From: Apium graveolens
Taxonomy: Eukaryota > Streptophyta > Magnoliopsida > Apiales > Apiaceae
Direction: 5' to 3'
Length of the DNA: 64,000 nucleotides
Assembly: GCF_009905375.1 (NCBI RefSeq)
Contig: NC_133653.1
Location: 60,577,956-60,641,955, forward strand
Shown here piece by piece: positions 47,021-57,994 of the stretch (positions within the stretch are counted from its first letter, which is position 1; each line of letters opens with the position of its first letter). The notes under the pieces were generated by a model. The model was not told where the DNA came from. It did no database searches and saw only the letters and a program-made list of their open reading frames with translations. The translations under genes and the position numbers were made by a program.

Positions 47021-49419
47021 TCAAGTTGATTTTGGTACCCGAGTTTCCTTGGTTCCTGCCTTGTTAGCTTTTTTCTTCTGTTTCTTAGGCCTTATCTCAT
47101 TTGACTTAGGAATTTCAGATTCTTCCTTAGTCAATTGGGTTGTACCTTTGAAACCACTAAATACAATAGAATTATCATGCATGTTATGGCTAACAGGAAA
47201 TGGCATGCTTGGTGCAAACATGTTATTCCAGTAAGGCATGTTAAATGGCATTTGAGGCATATTGTATGCAGCATAATATGGATTAGGTGCAAATGGCATA
47301 TTAGCAAGCTGTGCATTCATGTTCTGTGTAGGCATAGCATTAACAGGCATGGGAGGCATAACATTCATGTTAGGAAATTGAGGCTGAACAGACTTGGGAG
47401 TAGGCATGGCAGATTTGCAATTAACAGACAAATGATTTACACTACCACACTTGACACAGATTTTTCTAGGAGCATATTTATCAGGTGTGTAGTTATTGTG
47501 TTTGTTAATCCCTACTTTACCATTCCTATTGTTTTTCCTTTTAGTCTCTGTTTTTACCTCTATCTTCTCAAGTCTGTCACTTAACTGTTTGACAGTCATG
47601 TGACCAACATTACCCTTTTTCCCTTTCTTAGCTTGACTTGACTCTCCTGAAACAAAGTTCTTGGAAACAGACCCATACTTTTCATTTAGCTTGATTAATT
47701 TGGCTTTGCTAATGGGTTTGCTTACAGCCGACGGATGAGGATTTTTATCATTCGACGGATAACACTTTTTGTTATCCGGCGGATAGTCCTCATCATCTGT
47801 CGATTCTACATCTGTCAGCAACCCATCTACCAAAATGGGTTATAGTTTCTCCTTATTCTTTTTCCAGGCTTCATCACAAAAAGACTCAATTCCTTGAACC
47901 TTGGTGATTTGAGCATGAACATCCCTAGATGTTTTCCATGCTTTAATCACCTCTTGTTCACGCTCGAGCTGCTTCTTCAAAATTTCTTCCTTTTTCAAGG
48001 ACTCTGTTAATTCCTCCTTGGCAATCTTACACTCAATTTTTAGTTTCTCAAACTCAACAAACTGAGACTCAAGCACATTGTTCCTCTCACTTAAAAACAA
48101 ATTGTTTTCTTTGATTTTAGCATTTTCTTTAGTGAGAGACTTAAGTGTAACTCGCAAATGATACAATTCTGTAGACATGTCATTTATGGCATCATTACAC
48201 TCAGCTTTAGATAAATGTGCAAGGTGTGTAGTGATTACCTGATTACTTGAGGAACTTGTCTCTGTTTCATCAGACTTGGCCATTAGGGCTAGATTGACAT
48301 AGCTGACATCTTCATCTTCATCCAAACCATCAGCTGCCTAGTCATTCTCTTGTGTAATAAAAGCCCTTTCCTTTTATTTGAGTAGATCAAAGTATTTTTG
48401 CTTGTAATCTACAGACTCAAACCTTTTCTTACTGGAATCTGACTTTCTACACTCATTTGCAAAGTGCCCTGCCAAGCCACATTTGAAACATTTGAATTTT
48501 GACTTATCCACCATGTTTCTATTTGGCTTGGCTGCTCCAAAGTTATTTTTGAACTTGAGCTTGGCAAATCTTCTTGAAAGGAATGCTAGGTGCTCATCAA
48601 TGTCCTCCATGTCATCTTGGCTCAATGATTCTTCACTTTCTGCAGCTAGCCCCTTACCCTTGCTTTCAAAGACCTTTGAAGTTGATCCCACAGCTTCCAT
48701 CTTCACTTCTTTCTCCTTTTCCAGATCAGCAACTAGTGCAATGGATCCTCCTTTCTTCTTTCCTCTCTCCATTCTTTCATCCTGCTCTATCTCAAGCTCA
48801 TAGGTTTTCAGAATGCCATACAGTCTCTCTAAAGTAAACTCTTTATAATCTTGTGAGTTTCTCAATGAGACTGTCATTGGTTTCCATTCCTTGGGAAGAG
48901 ATCTGAGAAATTTCAGATTGGAGTCTTTAGTCTGATAGACTCTTCCATGCAACTTAAGAGCATTTAGTAGTTTTTGGAATCTACTAAAAATATCAGTGAA
49001 TGACTCACTTTCTTCATTGTGAAAATGCTCATATTGCTGAATCAGGAGCTGCATTTTATTTTCTCTTACTTGCTCAGTACCATCACAGATTATCTGTATT
49101 GTGTCCCAAACTTCCTTGGCAGTCTTGCAGTTGATGATGTTATCAAACATGTTGCATCAACACCATTGAACAGAATGTTCATGGCCTTTTTATCTTTCCT
49201 GACTTGTTCAATGTCAGGATCAGACCATTCATGCCTTGGCTTTGGAACAGATGGCTCATTTCCTGTTGCAGCTCTCATTGGAACATGAGGGCCTCTTTCT
49301 ATGCAGTCCACATAGGCCTCATCTTGAGAAAGCATATGAAGATGCATCTTTACCTTCCAATGATGGTAATTATCTTTATCAAGAAAAGGAATCTTAACTC
49401 CAACATCTTTCTTGTTCAT
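47021..49419 (-). pseudogene. Element D gag
   Basis: Starts at the ATG at 49419 (MNKKDVGVKIPFLDKDNYHHWKV is the standard SIRE-type capsid opening). A frameshift lies near 49140, and stops at 48374, about 48340 and 47840 interrupt it. The CCHC knuckle CFKCGLAGHFANEC is near 48475, a coiled coil at 48200-47900 and a second knuckle CVKCGSVNHLSVNC near 47430. A Met/Pro/Asn-rich segment follows (47380-47180) before the TGA at 47021. Two copies of an NPHPS/CYPSN peptide near 47760-47720 come from the ATCCGTCG motif. It would form particles and bind RNA if intact. Confidence 0.9.
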
Positions 49420-49466
49420 CTTGCTGAATTGTTTTAATCTTTAAACTCTTTGTAGATTAAGAGCTT

Positions 49467-49479
49467 GCTTTGATACCAA
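49467..49479 (-). other. Primer-binding site of element D
   Basis: Minus-strand TTGGTATCAAAGC follows the 5' LTR end (AGACTAACA) by one base: an initiator-tRNA type site with one change (CAAAGC for CAGAGC). Confidence 0.8.
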
Positions 49480-49480
49480 T

Positions 49481-50507
49481 TGTTAGTCTCTTAACAATGT
49501 AGCAAGAATTACAGAAGGGGGGTTGAATGGAATTCTTGAACCTTTTTCTTGAAATAAAAATGTTCAACTCGATTATTGATATATTTGTTTTGATTAGCAC
49601 AATGCGGAATATAAACTTAAATGAATCAAAACACAGGTAATTAAAAACAAGAGTCTTTAAAAAACTTTCTGGTGGATTTAAACAATTCCACCAGAGATAT
49701 ATATAATATATCGAGAGGACTCTGTGTGCAGAAATGCTCACAGCTGCTTACAAAATAGAACTACTGAGAATACAGGAAATGCTAAAGATTATGCTTACAA
49801 AGATTTCTCTATTTTGAGTTTCTCTCAGTTATCTCAGTTATTTTTCTATTTGCTACTCTCTTGGTTTATATAATACCAAGATTACAAAGTCAAAAAGACT
49901 GAACAAATATAAAATCTAACAGTCTTAATCTTTGCTGCTTTTCGTCCTCTATTACCCAGTTAATGGGCTTCCACAATGTGTTTGTATACAACTCGACGGC
50001 TGTGTGTTAGCTTTCACTGTTCAACTGATGTTTGAATTCTTGATATGATCATCCATCGACTTTCAGATCATCCGACGATGACTTAATTGATCATCTATCG
50101 ACTGCTAAGTTAAACATCCGTTGATAGTCATTTGATCATCCGTCGAAGGCTTTGTTAATCATCCGTCGGTAGCTATTTTGGCACTTGACTTTATTTCACT
50201 TATACAGAATTACAAGACATTACTTATGTACAATTAATCAACCTATTCTACATATCTAGTTAAAGTCAACATGACTTATATGCTACTACAGATTCTATAC
50301 AAAGGTGCATACACCACTGTGCTACAAACTTATTATTACATAAGCTACTCACTCGATGGATAATAAGTTAATCATCCGTCGGGACTATAATGAGTTATCC
50401 GTCGGGACTATAATTCTTATCCGTCGAGTGCTACATTATTTCACTAAGTAAAATCTACTTAGATATTTTGTTTAAGTGATCATTAGGTACACAACATATT
50501 CACAACA
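49481..50507 (-). repeat. 5' LTR of element D
   Basis: 1,027 bases, with TATATAAA on the minus strand at 49872-49865 as promoter and ATCCGTCGA words at 50045-50170 and 50350-50430. Confidence 0.93.
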
Positions 50508-50512
50508 ACGCC
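50508..50512 (+). repeat. Target duplication of element D (right)
   Basis: ACGCC, identical to 37405-37409. Confidence 0.95.
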
Positions 50513-52424
50513 AAAGGAAAATGCACATGTGCAGGGGAGCATATTGAAGATCAAACCACATCTCAAGAAGCATCAGAATCTAGAACATGCTCTTCAAGTT
50601 CTGATTCATTAACATCTGATGGGCCAAGTTCTGATAATTCTGAGAACTTGAATTCTGAAGGATCCAACTTAGAGAGCATAATTTCAGGGGGAACATCAGA
50701 TAATGTCGATGGAGACAGTATGGATCATGGGGGAGCATCCAGTTCTAGAGATAATCTTCCATCTGCAAGGAAGTGGACTAAAGCACATACACCTGACTTG
50801 ATTATTGGAGATCCTGAAGCAGGTATTAGAACTAGAACAGCAACATCAAATGAATATCTCTATCACTCTTTTCTTTCTCAGACTGAACCAAAGAAAGTGG
50901 AAGAAGCTCTTCAAGATGTTGATTGGGTGCAAGCAATGCAGGAAGAGTTAAATGAATTTGAAAGAAATAAAGTCTGGACCCTAGTGCCAAGACCAAAGAA
51001 CAGATCTGTTGTTGGTACAAAGTGGGTGTTCAGAAACAAAACTGATAGTGATGGCATAATTACAAGGAATAAAGCAAGGCTGGTTGCAAAAGGATATTCT
51101 CAACAGGAGGGAATTGATTATGATGAAATATTTGCACCAGTTGCTAGATTGGAAGCCATAGGGATATTTTTGGCTTATGCAGCTCACAAAAAGTTTACAG
51201 TCTTTCAAATGGATGTAAAAAGTGATGTTCTTAATGGAGAATTGGAAGAAGAAGTATATGTTGAACAACCTCCAGGTTTTGTAGATTCAAAATTTCCTCA
51301 CCATGTCTACAGACTTGATAAAGCACTTTATGGCCTTAAGCAAGCTCCAAGAGCATGATATGAGACCTTAGCTCAGTTTCTTCTGGAAAGTGGATTTAAC
51401 AGAGGGACTATTGACAAAACATTGTTTTATCTCAACCATGGAAAAGACTTACTTTTGGTGCAGATATATGTTGATGATATCATTTTTGGTTCTACAAATG
51501 ACAGACTTTGTAAGAAATTTTCCAAGTTAATGCAGTCAAGATATCAAATGAGTATGATGGGAGAACTTAGCTATTTTCTGGGCCTTCAAGTCAAGCAGAA
51601 TGAAGAAGGAACTTTTATTTTCCAATCTAAGTACACCAGAAATTTGTTGAAGAAGTTTGGAATGCAAGATTGTGCAAGTGTATCCACTCCTATGGCCACT
51701 GCAACAAAATTAGATAAGGATACTGGTACATTAGTAGATATTACTGATTACAGAGGTAAGATTGGCGCACTACTCTATCTAACTGCAAGTAGAGCTGATA
51801 TCATGTATGCTACCTGTCTTTGTGCAAGATTTCAAGCAGATCCAAGAGAACCTCACTTAACAGCTGTGAAAAGAATTTTCAAGTACTTAAAGGGTACAGC
51901 TGATTTAGGATTGTGGTATCCTAGAGAATCAGACTTTAAGCTAATAGGTTACTCAGATGCAGATTTTGCAGGATGCAAAATTGACAGGAAAAACACAAGT
52001 GGAAGCTGCCAATTTCTTAGAGGCAGATTGGTTTCTTAGTTTAGCAATAAACAAAAGTCAATTTCCACATCAACTGTAGAAGCAGAATACATTGCTGCAG
52101 GAAGCTGTTGTGCACAGATTCTTTGGATGAAGAATCAGTTACTGGATTATGGGTTAGGATTTTCTAAAATCCCTATTTACTGTGATAATCAAAGAGTTAT
52201 TGCTATGACAGGTAATCCAGTTCAACACTCAATGACAAAGCACATCAGCATTAGGTACCATTTCATAAGGGAGCATGTGATGGAAGGTACAGTGGAACTG
52301 CATTTTATTCCAACAGATCAATAACTAGCAGATATCTTCACAAAACCACTATGTGAAGATACTTTTATAAGATTGGTAAATGAACTTGGAATGGTTTCAG
52401 GTTCTTTCTCTAAATCTGCTTAGT
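50513..52424 (+). pseudogene. Element C pol, RT-RNase H part
   Basis: Resumes the C pol frame right of element D; a small shift is needed near 50535. The linker is rich in SSD/NSE repeats from the TTCTGAT motif. RT shows [36 protein letters not shown], then TGA at 51356-51358 where family members have Trp. YVDDIIFGS is near 51470. RNase H spans about 51930-52330, with TAG at 52037-52039 (again at a Trp position) and TAA at 52321-52323 where Gln is usual. The frame ends ADIFTKPL...FSKSA then a stop at 52424. Apart from the stops, catalytic motifs are intact. Confidence 0.9.
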
Positions 52425-53818
52425 TTATGTAATGATACATCTGACTTTATAATCAGTATTTACAGATATTACTATCTTTGTGTATTCTGTGCTTAAATTA
52501 AAATTTTCTAAGTACTGATTGTTGTCTGATGAGAATTTCTAAACTCTGATAGTGATATGAATATTTCTGTGACTATTCAATCCAATGAGGATAACTGTGC
52601 TAGATGCTGACCTAGTAGTCTTTGACATACTGATGATCCCATGTATGAAGTAATTGTTTATGTGGAAATCTTTTAACACTAGCAAATTCTGATACTGAGC
52701 TTATTTATGTTTACTTTGTGTATCTTTTTACTAAGTCAAAAACTAGAATAGTGCTTCTTATCCGTTAAGTTCTGATGTTGGTAAATCTTATGGATGTACT
52801 AAGTGCTGATAAACCTCACTTATCAAAAGAAAAAGAAAAGAAATAAATATCAGGTACTCCTTTGAGATCTAGAGTAAAAATGTGGAAGGGAAGACCCAAG
52901 TGCATTGCTGGTATTAAGTAATATGCATTAGAAAAGCAAAATAAATTTTCTTGGCGACTTTTCACATTCTCTAATTACTGGAGAAATACTCTGATAACAT
53001 CATAAATTCTGATACGCAGTCATGACTCACTTACACTGAGAAACCACTGTAAAAAGTAATTTCAAAAGATGCATAAAATGAGCACAAAACAGTTGAGGTG
53101 GACTCATGCATGAACTAATTCTATAGTAGACTTCAGAATAATGACAGTTTTTTAGCAAAGTTCTTAGTTATGCCTTATTTCTAAGATGTACTGAAGTGAA
53201 TCAGACTTTACTCTTTGTCTGATATTTAGCTAAATGCACACACTTACACTTCTTATGAATGATGAAAATTATTGTGGTGATCAATGTTGTTTTAGATGAA
53301 CAGTTTAAGTGTTTGTTGCATAAATTCTGAGGACAAGTTCTGATGGAAGTTCTGATGATTAAGTTCTGATGTACCCATATCGGTATTTGTGTGAAGAATT
53401 ATAGGAATAAACATTCATTTTTTGAGTTAAGGAGCCTTATTCTGATGACTTTAAATTCTGATAATAATCAAGTTTTGATGCTTACGTGGCAGTATTTATT
53501 TACTTGGTCTATTTTTTGTCATTACTTGAACAGTAATATTTTCTTAGAATATTGGATTATGTGAGATAAATCAGTCATAATAATTGTGGGTTAGTGGTTA
53601 TCGTGTATGTCTTGAAAACCTACTTGTGCACAGTAATTGTTCATTATTTTCCGTGCCCATTAACTCTGGCTTTAGATCTTTTACTGACTGTTATTATCAC
53701 ACATTGGTCTAGGGAGACGGGGTATCATAATTTTTACTTGTAATTATTAAATACTCCTCAAACCAACTATACATTCCAGCCAATACATCTTCCATTTTTC
53801 TCACAAACTCACTCTTTT
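52425..53818 (+). other. Pol-accessory spacer of element C
   Basis: Noncoding 1.4 kb with many TTCTGATA / AAGTTCTGATG words, such as three within 53335-53375. No coding similarity. It corresponds in position to 43310-43661 of element D. Confidence 0.7.
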
Positions 53819-53824
53819 TATATA
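53819..53824 (+). promoter_or_regulatory. Internal TATA-like box upstream of the element C accessory frame
   Basis: TATATA in a C/T-rich context (CTCACTCTTTTTATATACTC) lies 34 bases before the small accessory ATG at 53858. That leaves a very short leader, so it is weaker support than the box in element D. Confidence 0.4.
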
Positions 53825-53857
53825 CTCATCAAAAACATTGTTCATTTCAATTTGTTC

Positions 53858-54120
53858 ATGAACTATGAAACTTTCAATATAGAGTTGAGTTGTGATGACT
53901 GGCAGCTTGAGTGGCATGTACCTCCATTCCTGATGAACTCTGGAATTCAGTTCCGCAAGAGGTTCACACAGACCTCTTGTTCTTTTCAATGGAGTATCAC
54001 CTCCATCTTGATCGTTTGGAGGAGGAAAGGAGAGAAGCTTTTCGTCAGCAAGAACGGATCATCCGTCTTACAGTGCTCTTCGTCAGCAGCAACAGGAACT
54101 AGTCGATAGGTTTTCTTAGA
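53858..54120 (+). pseudogene. Small accessory frame of element C
   Basis: The ATG at 53858 opens MNYETFNIELSCDDWQLE. After an apparent one-base shift near 53910 a second frame continues SIPDELWNSVPQEV and then a charged helix LDRLEEERREAFRQQERI (about 54010-54060). The product would be under 120 residues, acidic and helical. I recognise no domain. It lies between the spacer and the larger accessory frame. Confidence 0.5.
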
Positions 54121-54424
54121 CTAGGACTAAGGCTGTTGATGTTAAGATTCTAAAATTAGGTCTATCTTATAATTTTTGAATGTAATTGATAAATTTCATC
54201 AAATGTACTCATCTGATATGTTAATGAAATTTTATTTAATTGCAACATTTGATCTTTATTTCTCAAATTATGCGACTGTGCATGCTTTACTCGTCAATTG
54301 TTAATCTTTACTTCGTCAATTATTCACTTTATCCTGTGATGAATGTTTTGATTCAATATTGGTCAATTATAAATGTTGATGATTTGAGAAAATAGATGAG
54401 TCAGATAATGAGATCCAATCCTCG

Positions 54425-55936
54425 GTGGAATTGCTTGTCTCTCTTCTTTTACTTGTTGATGCCAAAAAGGGGGAGAAAGTGATTAAGTCCAAATGCAAAT
54501 CTAGTCAAGTACTAAAGGGTAAGGATGATGGAAATGATGACCAGGAAAACTCTGGAACGGGTAGAGGTCATGGTCAAAGAAAAGGTTTTTCATCAAGCAA
54601 AGCTGGAACTACAAGTCAAAGAACAAGTTCTGATACTGGGAGAAGAATAAGTTCTGATACTGGGAGAAGAATAAGTTCTGATACTGGTAAAAGGATAAGT
54701 TCTTCTGGACATCTGGAGCTTGATGAAGAAATTTCAAAGAGATTATTTCTCAAAGAAAATCCAGGAATGGACTTTGAAAGTATAAAGGAAGAAGAAGCTA
54801 GACTTAAAGCAGAAAATTTCAACTCCAAGTCTAAAGCTTCTGTTGTTGAAAAGAAACTTCCAAAACCTAAGGGTATTGTGATTAAGGAGAAGACAATTTC
54901 TGAGGCAACCAAAGCCGAATCACAAGTGGAGGTAGATCCAAGATCCAAGGGCAAAGAAAAAATTGATGAACCTGTAAAGGTATATATGCCAATCATGGAT
55001 TTGGAGACAAAATCTGATGAAGATGCTAGTCTGATTTTGAAGAAAAAGGATATTCAAACAACCTCTGACAGGGCTCATGTTGTTCAAGATCGGGACTTAG
55101 TAAATTCTGATATAACAATGAAGCAAGCAACCTCTGGCATAGCTAAAGTTGGCTTGATATCAGAAGATAAAGAAAATGAAACCTCTGACATTGCTCATGT
55201 TAAACCTTCAAGGATATTACTACCTGGTTTTACCAAAGCTCAACAGACTCAACCTTTGAAGACTACAACAAGTGGTTTTGAAGCAAGAGTTGTTACAGGA
55301 AAGGAAGCAAGAGACAAATCAGGATTGGGTAGTTCTAAAGAGAAGAAAGTAAACAATACTACCAATAATCCAACTTCCTTGAGTGAACCAGGAGTAGGCA
55401 CAACTCCTGAGAGATTGAATCTTGAATCTGTACAAATGGTTTACCACTCTGTTTTGAAAGAAGATGTTATGTTATACTTTATGACAGATGGGAGGGTATT
55501 CCATATTAGGAAGAATGCTATTCCATTGAAGTATTTTGAAGAACTGGAACATGTTCTATTTTTACTTCAAGTGAAAAACAGATCAACAGATGGTGCTGCA
55601 GGTTATTTAAAATCAAATATTCAAAGACAGAAGAGGCTTTACTCTGTAAACTCTGACAGCCCATATTGTCCTAAGTACAGATCTCACAGTGGAGAAATTG
55701 TTGAAATGAAGCCTAATACCGCAAAGATCATCACTACATTATCTGGTATTAAGGGACTTGAATTCAATGTGGAGTCTGATGAAGCCTTTATAATCAGACT
55801 GAATCAGGATATAAGAAAATCTAAAATAAATGATCTCAGGGCTGCTATCTTTCAAACTGGTGAAGATACAGTTGAACTAAAAAATGCTAAAAGGAGGATG
55901 GTCAATGAACTTGAATATGCTGAGAGATGTTTGTAG
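54425..55936 (+). pseudogene. Large accessory frame of element C
   Basis: A 503-codon frame without a good ATG at its start (it begins at GTG and is probably truncated upstream). It holds a basic start, three tandem ISSDTGRR-type repeats (54625-54700), a long charged region, and a C-terminal domain from about 55430 (VFHIRKNAIPLKYFEELEHV ... LYSVNSDSPYCPKYRSHSG ... AKINDLRAA-like helix). TAG at 55934-55936 precedes a few further in-frame codons of the usual C-terminus, so it ends slightly early. The C-terminal domain is similar in pattern to the C-terminal part of the D accessory frame (Y.G..V.M.P then KG..F). No membrane segment. Function unknown. Confidence 0.7.
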
Positions 55937-56175
55937 AAGAACTATCTCAGAACAACTCCTGACATTAAAGAGATCAGAAATTGAAGCCAGGTCAAATATC
56001 TACAACTGCTTAAATTCTGAAAGATATACTGACTGAAGCTGAAATCAGACTTTGAGAATGGTAAAGCTATAAGGACTGTAAGTTGTAGTTATCTAGTCAA
56101 ATTCTCATGCATTTGTACTTAATGTTTTTGACATCATCAAATATCTGTTGAACTTGTATATTATGCTAATTTACA

Positions 56176-56188
56176 AGTTGGGGGAGAT
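56176..56188 (+). other. Polypurine tract of element C
   Basis: AAGTTGGGGGAGA immediately precedes the 3' LTR TGTTAG. Confidence 0.85.
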
Positions 56189-56792
56189 TGTTAGATATAT
56201 TTGTGATTTCATGTCTAATAATGATTTGTTTTTAGTTTTCAGATCTTACTTAACAGGATAAATCAGTACTTAACTGAAAATCAGTACTTATACTGAAGTC
56301 AGGACTTAAGATATCAGAACTTAAGTTATCAGGAGATATTTATCAGGAGATAATATCAGGACTTAAGGAGACGTTCAGATAAGGAAGGCGGCTGATTGAA
56401 AGGAAAGAAGATCAAGACAAACATAAGAAGAGATATGCATGGAGAAGAATTCTATGAAGAATAGAATACTTTGAAGAAAAGATAACTGATTGATATATAT
56501 TAGGAAGTAGAATTACATTCGATATCAATTAGAAGAGTATCTTGTAACTGTGTAGTATATAAACCCCGACATAGGGTTTACACTATATGTGTTATCTTAT
56601 TCAAGGATATTATTCTTTTGTAACCCTAGCAGCTCCCGTGATAATTTGTTCATCACTGAGAGAGAACAGTTCTTTGTAACAAAGTTTATTATTTTGAATA
56701 AAATCTGTGTTCTGTTACTTGAGTTCTTATATTCGATTTGATTGTAGTAAACACTGTATTCAACCCCCTTCTACAGTGTGTGTGACCTACCA
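56189..56792 (+). repeat. 3' LTR of element C
   Basis: 604 bases matching 32969-33591, with a 17-base deletion in the U3 motif region and scattered substitutions. Confidence 0.93.
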
Positions 56793-56797
56793 GAGTT

Positions 56798-57094
56798 TGT
56801 TAGAAATTTGTATTAGTATTTGGATCAGTTGGTGATCCAAATTTAAATTTTTGGATCACAACAATTTGAGATGGCCTTATGGCACATATATATGTTAGAA
56901 AAATTGGATTTTTAGATCATAGTTTTATTATGTTTATTGATAATAATCCTTAAATCTAATGATTGGAAGTTGTTCTATGATATGTGAACTTATACTTTCA
57001 TGTATGGTTTTAAGATTTTTTCTTAATGAAATCCATAGAGAAATAGAGTTGAAACTAGTAGCTTGTAAAAGCTTGAAATGGAGAATGTGTCATT
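56798..57094. other. Right part of the interrupted MITE-like element and flank
   Basis: GATCCAAATTT words continue to about 56870, ending GAGATGGCCTTA. The remainder is AT-rich with no gene. Confidence 0.4.
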
Positions 57095-57448
57095 TGTCCC
57101 ACATTGAAAATAAAGACAGTGAGGATTTTATTTATTTGTGATTTAATTTTTTAATTAAAATTAATTTATCAGTCGGGCTGGGTTATTGTCTCTGTTGGGC
57201 TTGGACACTTTGTAAGTGGGCTGAGTCAGATTCAATGAATCTGGACATATAACTGATAAATAAAGATTCATAATTAAAAACATTAAAACTGATTTAATGT
57301 GTGGATTAAATACAAAAGCTGTTACATTTTATTTAAATTAAAAATCAGCAGTTTTGATTTATGTATTAAATGATCAGTTTTGATTTCTGATATTAATGTA
57401 TATTAAAGTCTATTAATGTCATGGTTGTAAGTTACACTTAGCCTCTAC

Positions 57449-57456
57449 TATAAATA
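57449..57456 (+). promoter_or_regulatory. TATA box of element E LTR
   Basis: TATAAATA after an AT-rich U3-like region and before a C/T-rich leader (CTCCTCTTTTCTCCCTCTC). Confidence 0.55.
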
Positions 57457-57994
57457 GAGGCCTAAGTTGTCGATGAAACATACCACACAACATTCTCCTC
57501 TTTTCTCCCTCTCTGCATTTTCTCTCCCAGAAACACAAGTTCGAAGTGCTGTAGGTTGGTTTTCCGGCGACTGAGGTGCTGGTCGAGGTGGAGGTTTTGT
57601 TGCTGCTGTTAACATCAACTCCGAGCTGTTTTATCCTGGTGGAGATATTGCACGCATCCCAAACGCAGCAGGTAGGGGGTAATATTCTCTTCAAGAGCAG
57701 CCAGGACTTCGGGCAAGGCCTGGTGACTCAGCCGTGATCATATTTTCTTGGTTTTTTGTATCTGTGTACCATTATTTTCAGACACTGATGAAAGCTATGG
57801 TTTCGGGTACATCTTCCTTTCTCGCTTCGTTATTTCAGTTACTAATTTTGTTTACATGCATGCTTTGTTTTGTTGACTGTGGTGTTGGCCTGAACTTGCT
57901 AAATTCTTTATACACTTGCCTCTATGTTGCAATATTTGTTAGTGAAGTTTTCAACATTCTTGAAGAGAATATTAGTTATTTAGAATTTAGCATA

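Larger units (their letters stand above)
37410..50507 (-). mobile_element. Element D, SIRE/Maximus-type Ty1/copia retrotransposon nested in C
   Basis: LTRs at 37410-38394 (985 bp) and 49481-50507 (1,027 bp) run from TGTTAG to CACAACA. They are flanked by ACGCC at both sides. On the minus strand the order is 5' LTR, PBS, gag, pol, a 4.6-kb accessory frame, PPT, 3' LTR. The 3' LTR has a 42-bp internal deletion relative to the 5' LTR near 37838. The 13.1-kb length and post-pol frame are typical of SIRE/Maximus elements. Premature stops in every gene make it non-autonomous now. Confidence 0.95.
32969..56792 (+). mobile_element. Element C, SIRE/Maximus-type Ty1/copia retrotransposon, interrupted by D
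   Basis: LTRs at 32969-33591 and 56189-56792 start TGTTAGATATATTTGTGAT. The left ends CCTAACA and the right CCTACCA. The flanks are a perfect duplication GAGTT (32964-32968 and 56793-56797). A PBS TGGTATCAGAGC follows the left LTR and a PPT GTTGGGGGAGA precedes the right LTR. Gag, protease, integrase, RT, RNase H and two post-pol accessory frames lie on plus. A 13.1-kb element (D) interrupts pol between integrase and RT at 37410. Without D, C is about 10.7 kb. Stops and indels make it inactive. LTR differences, including a 17-base deletion, show it is older than B. Confidence 0.95.
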
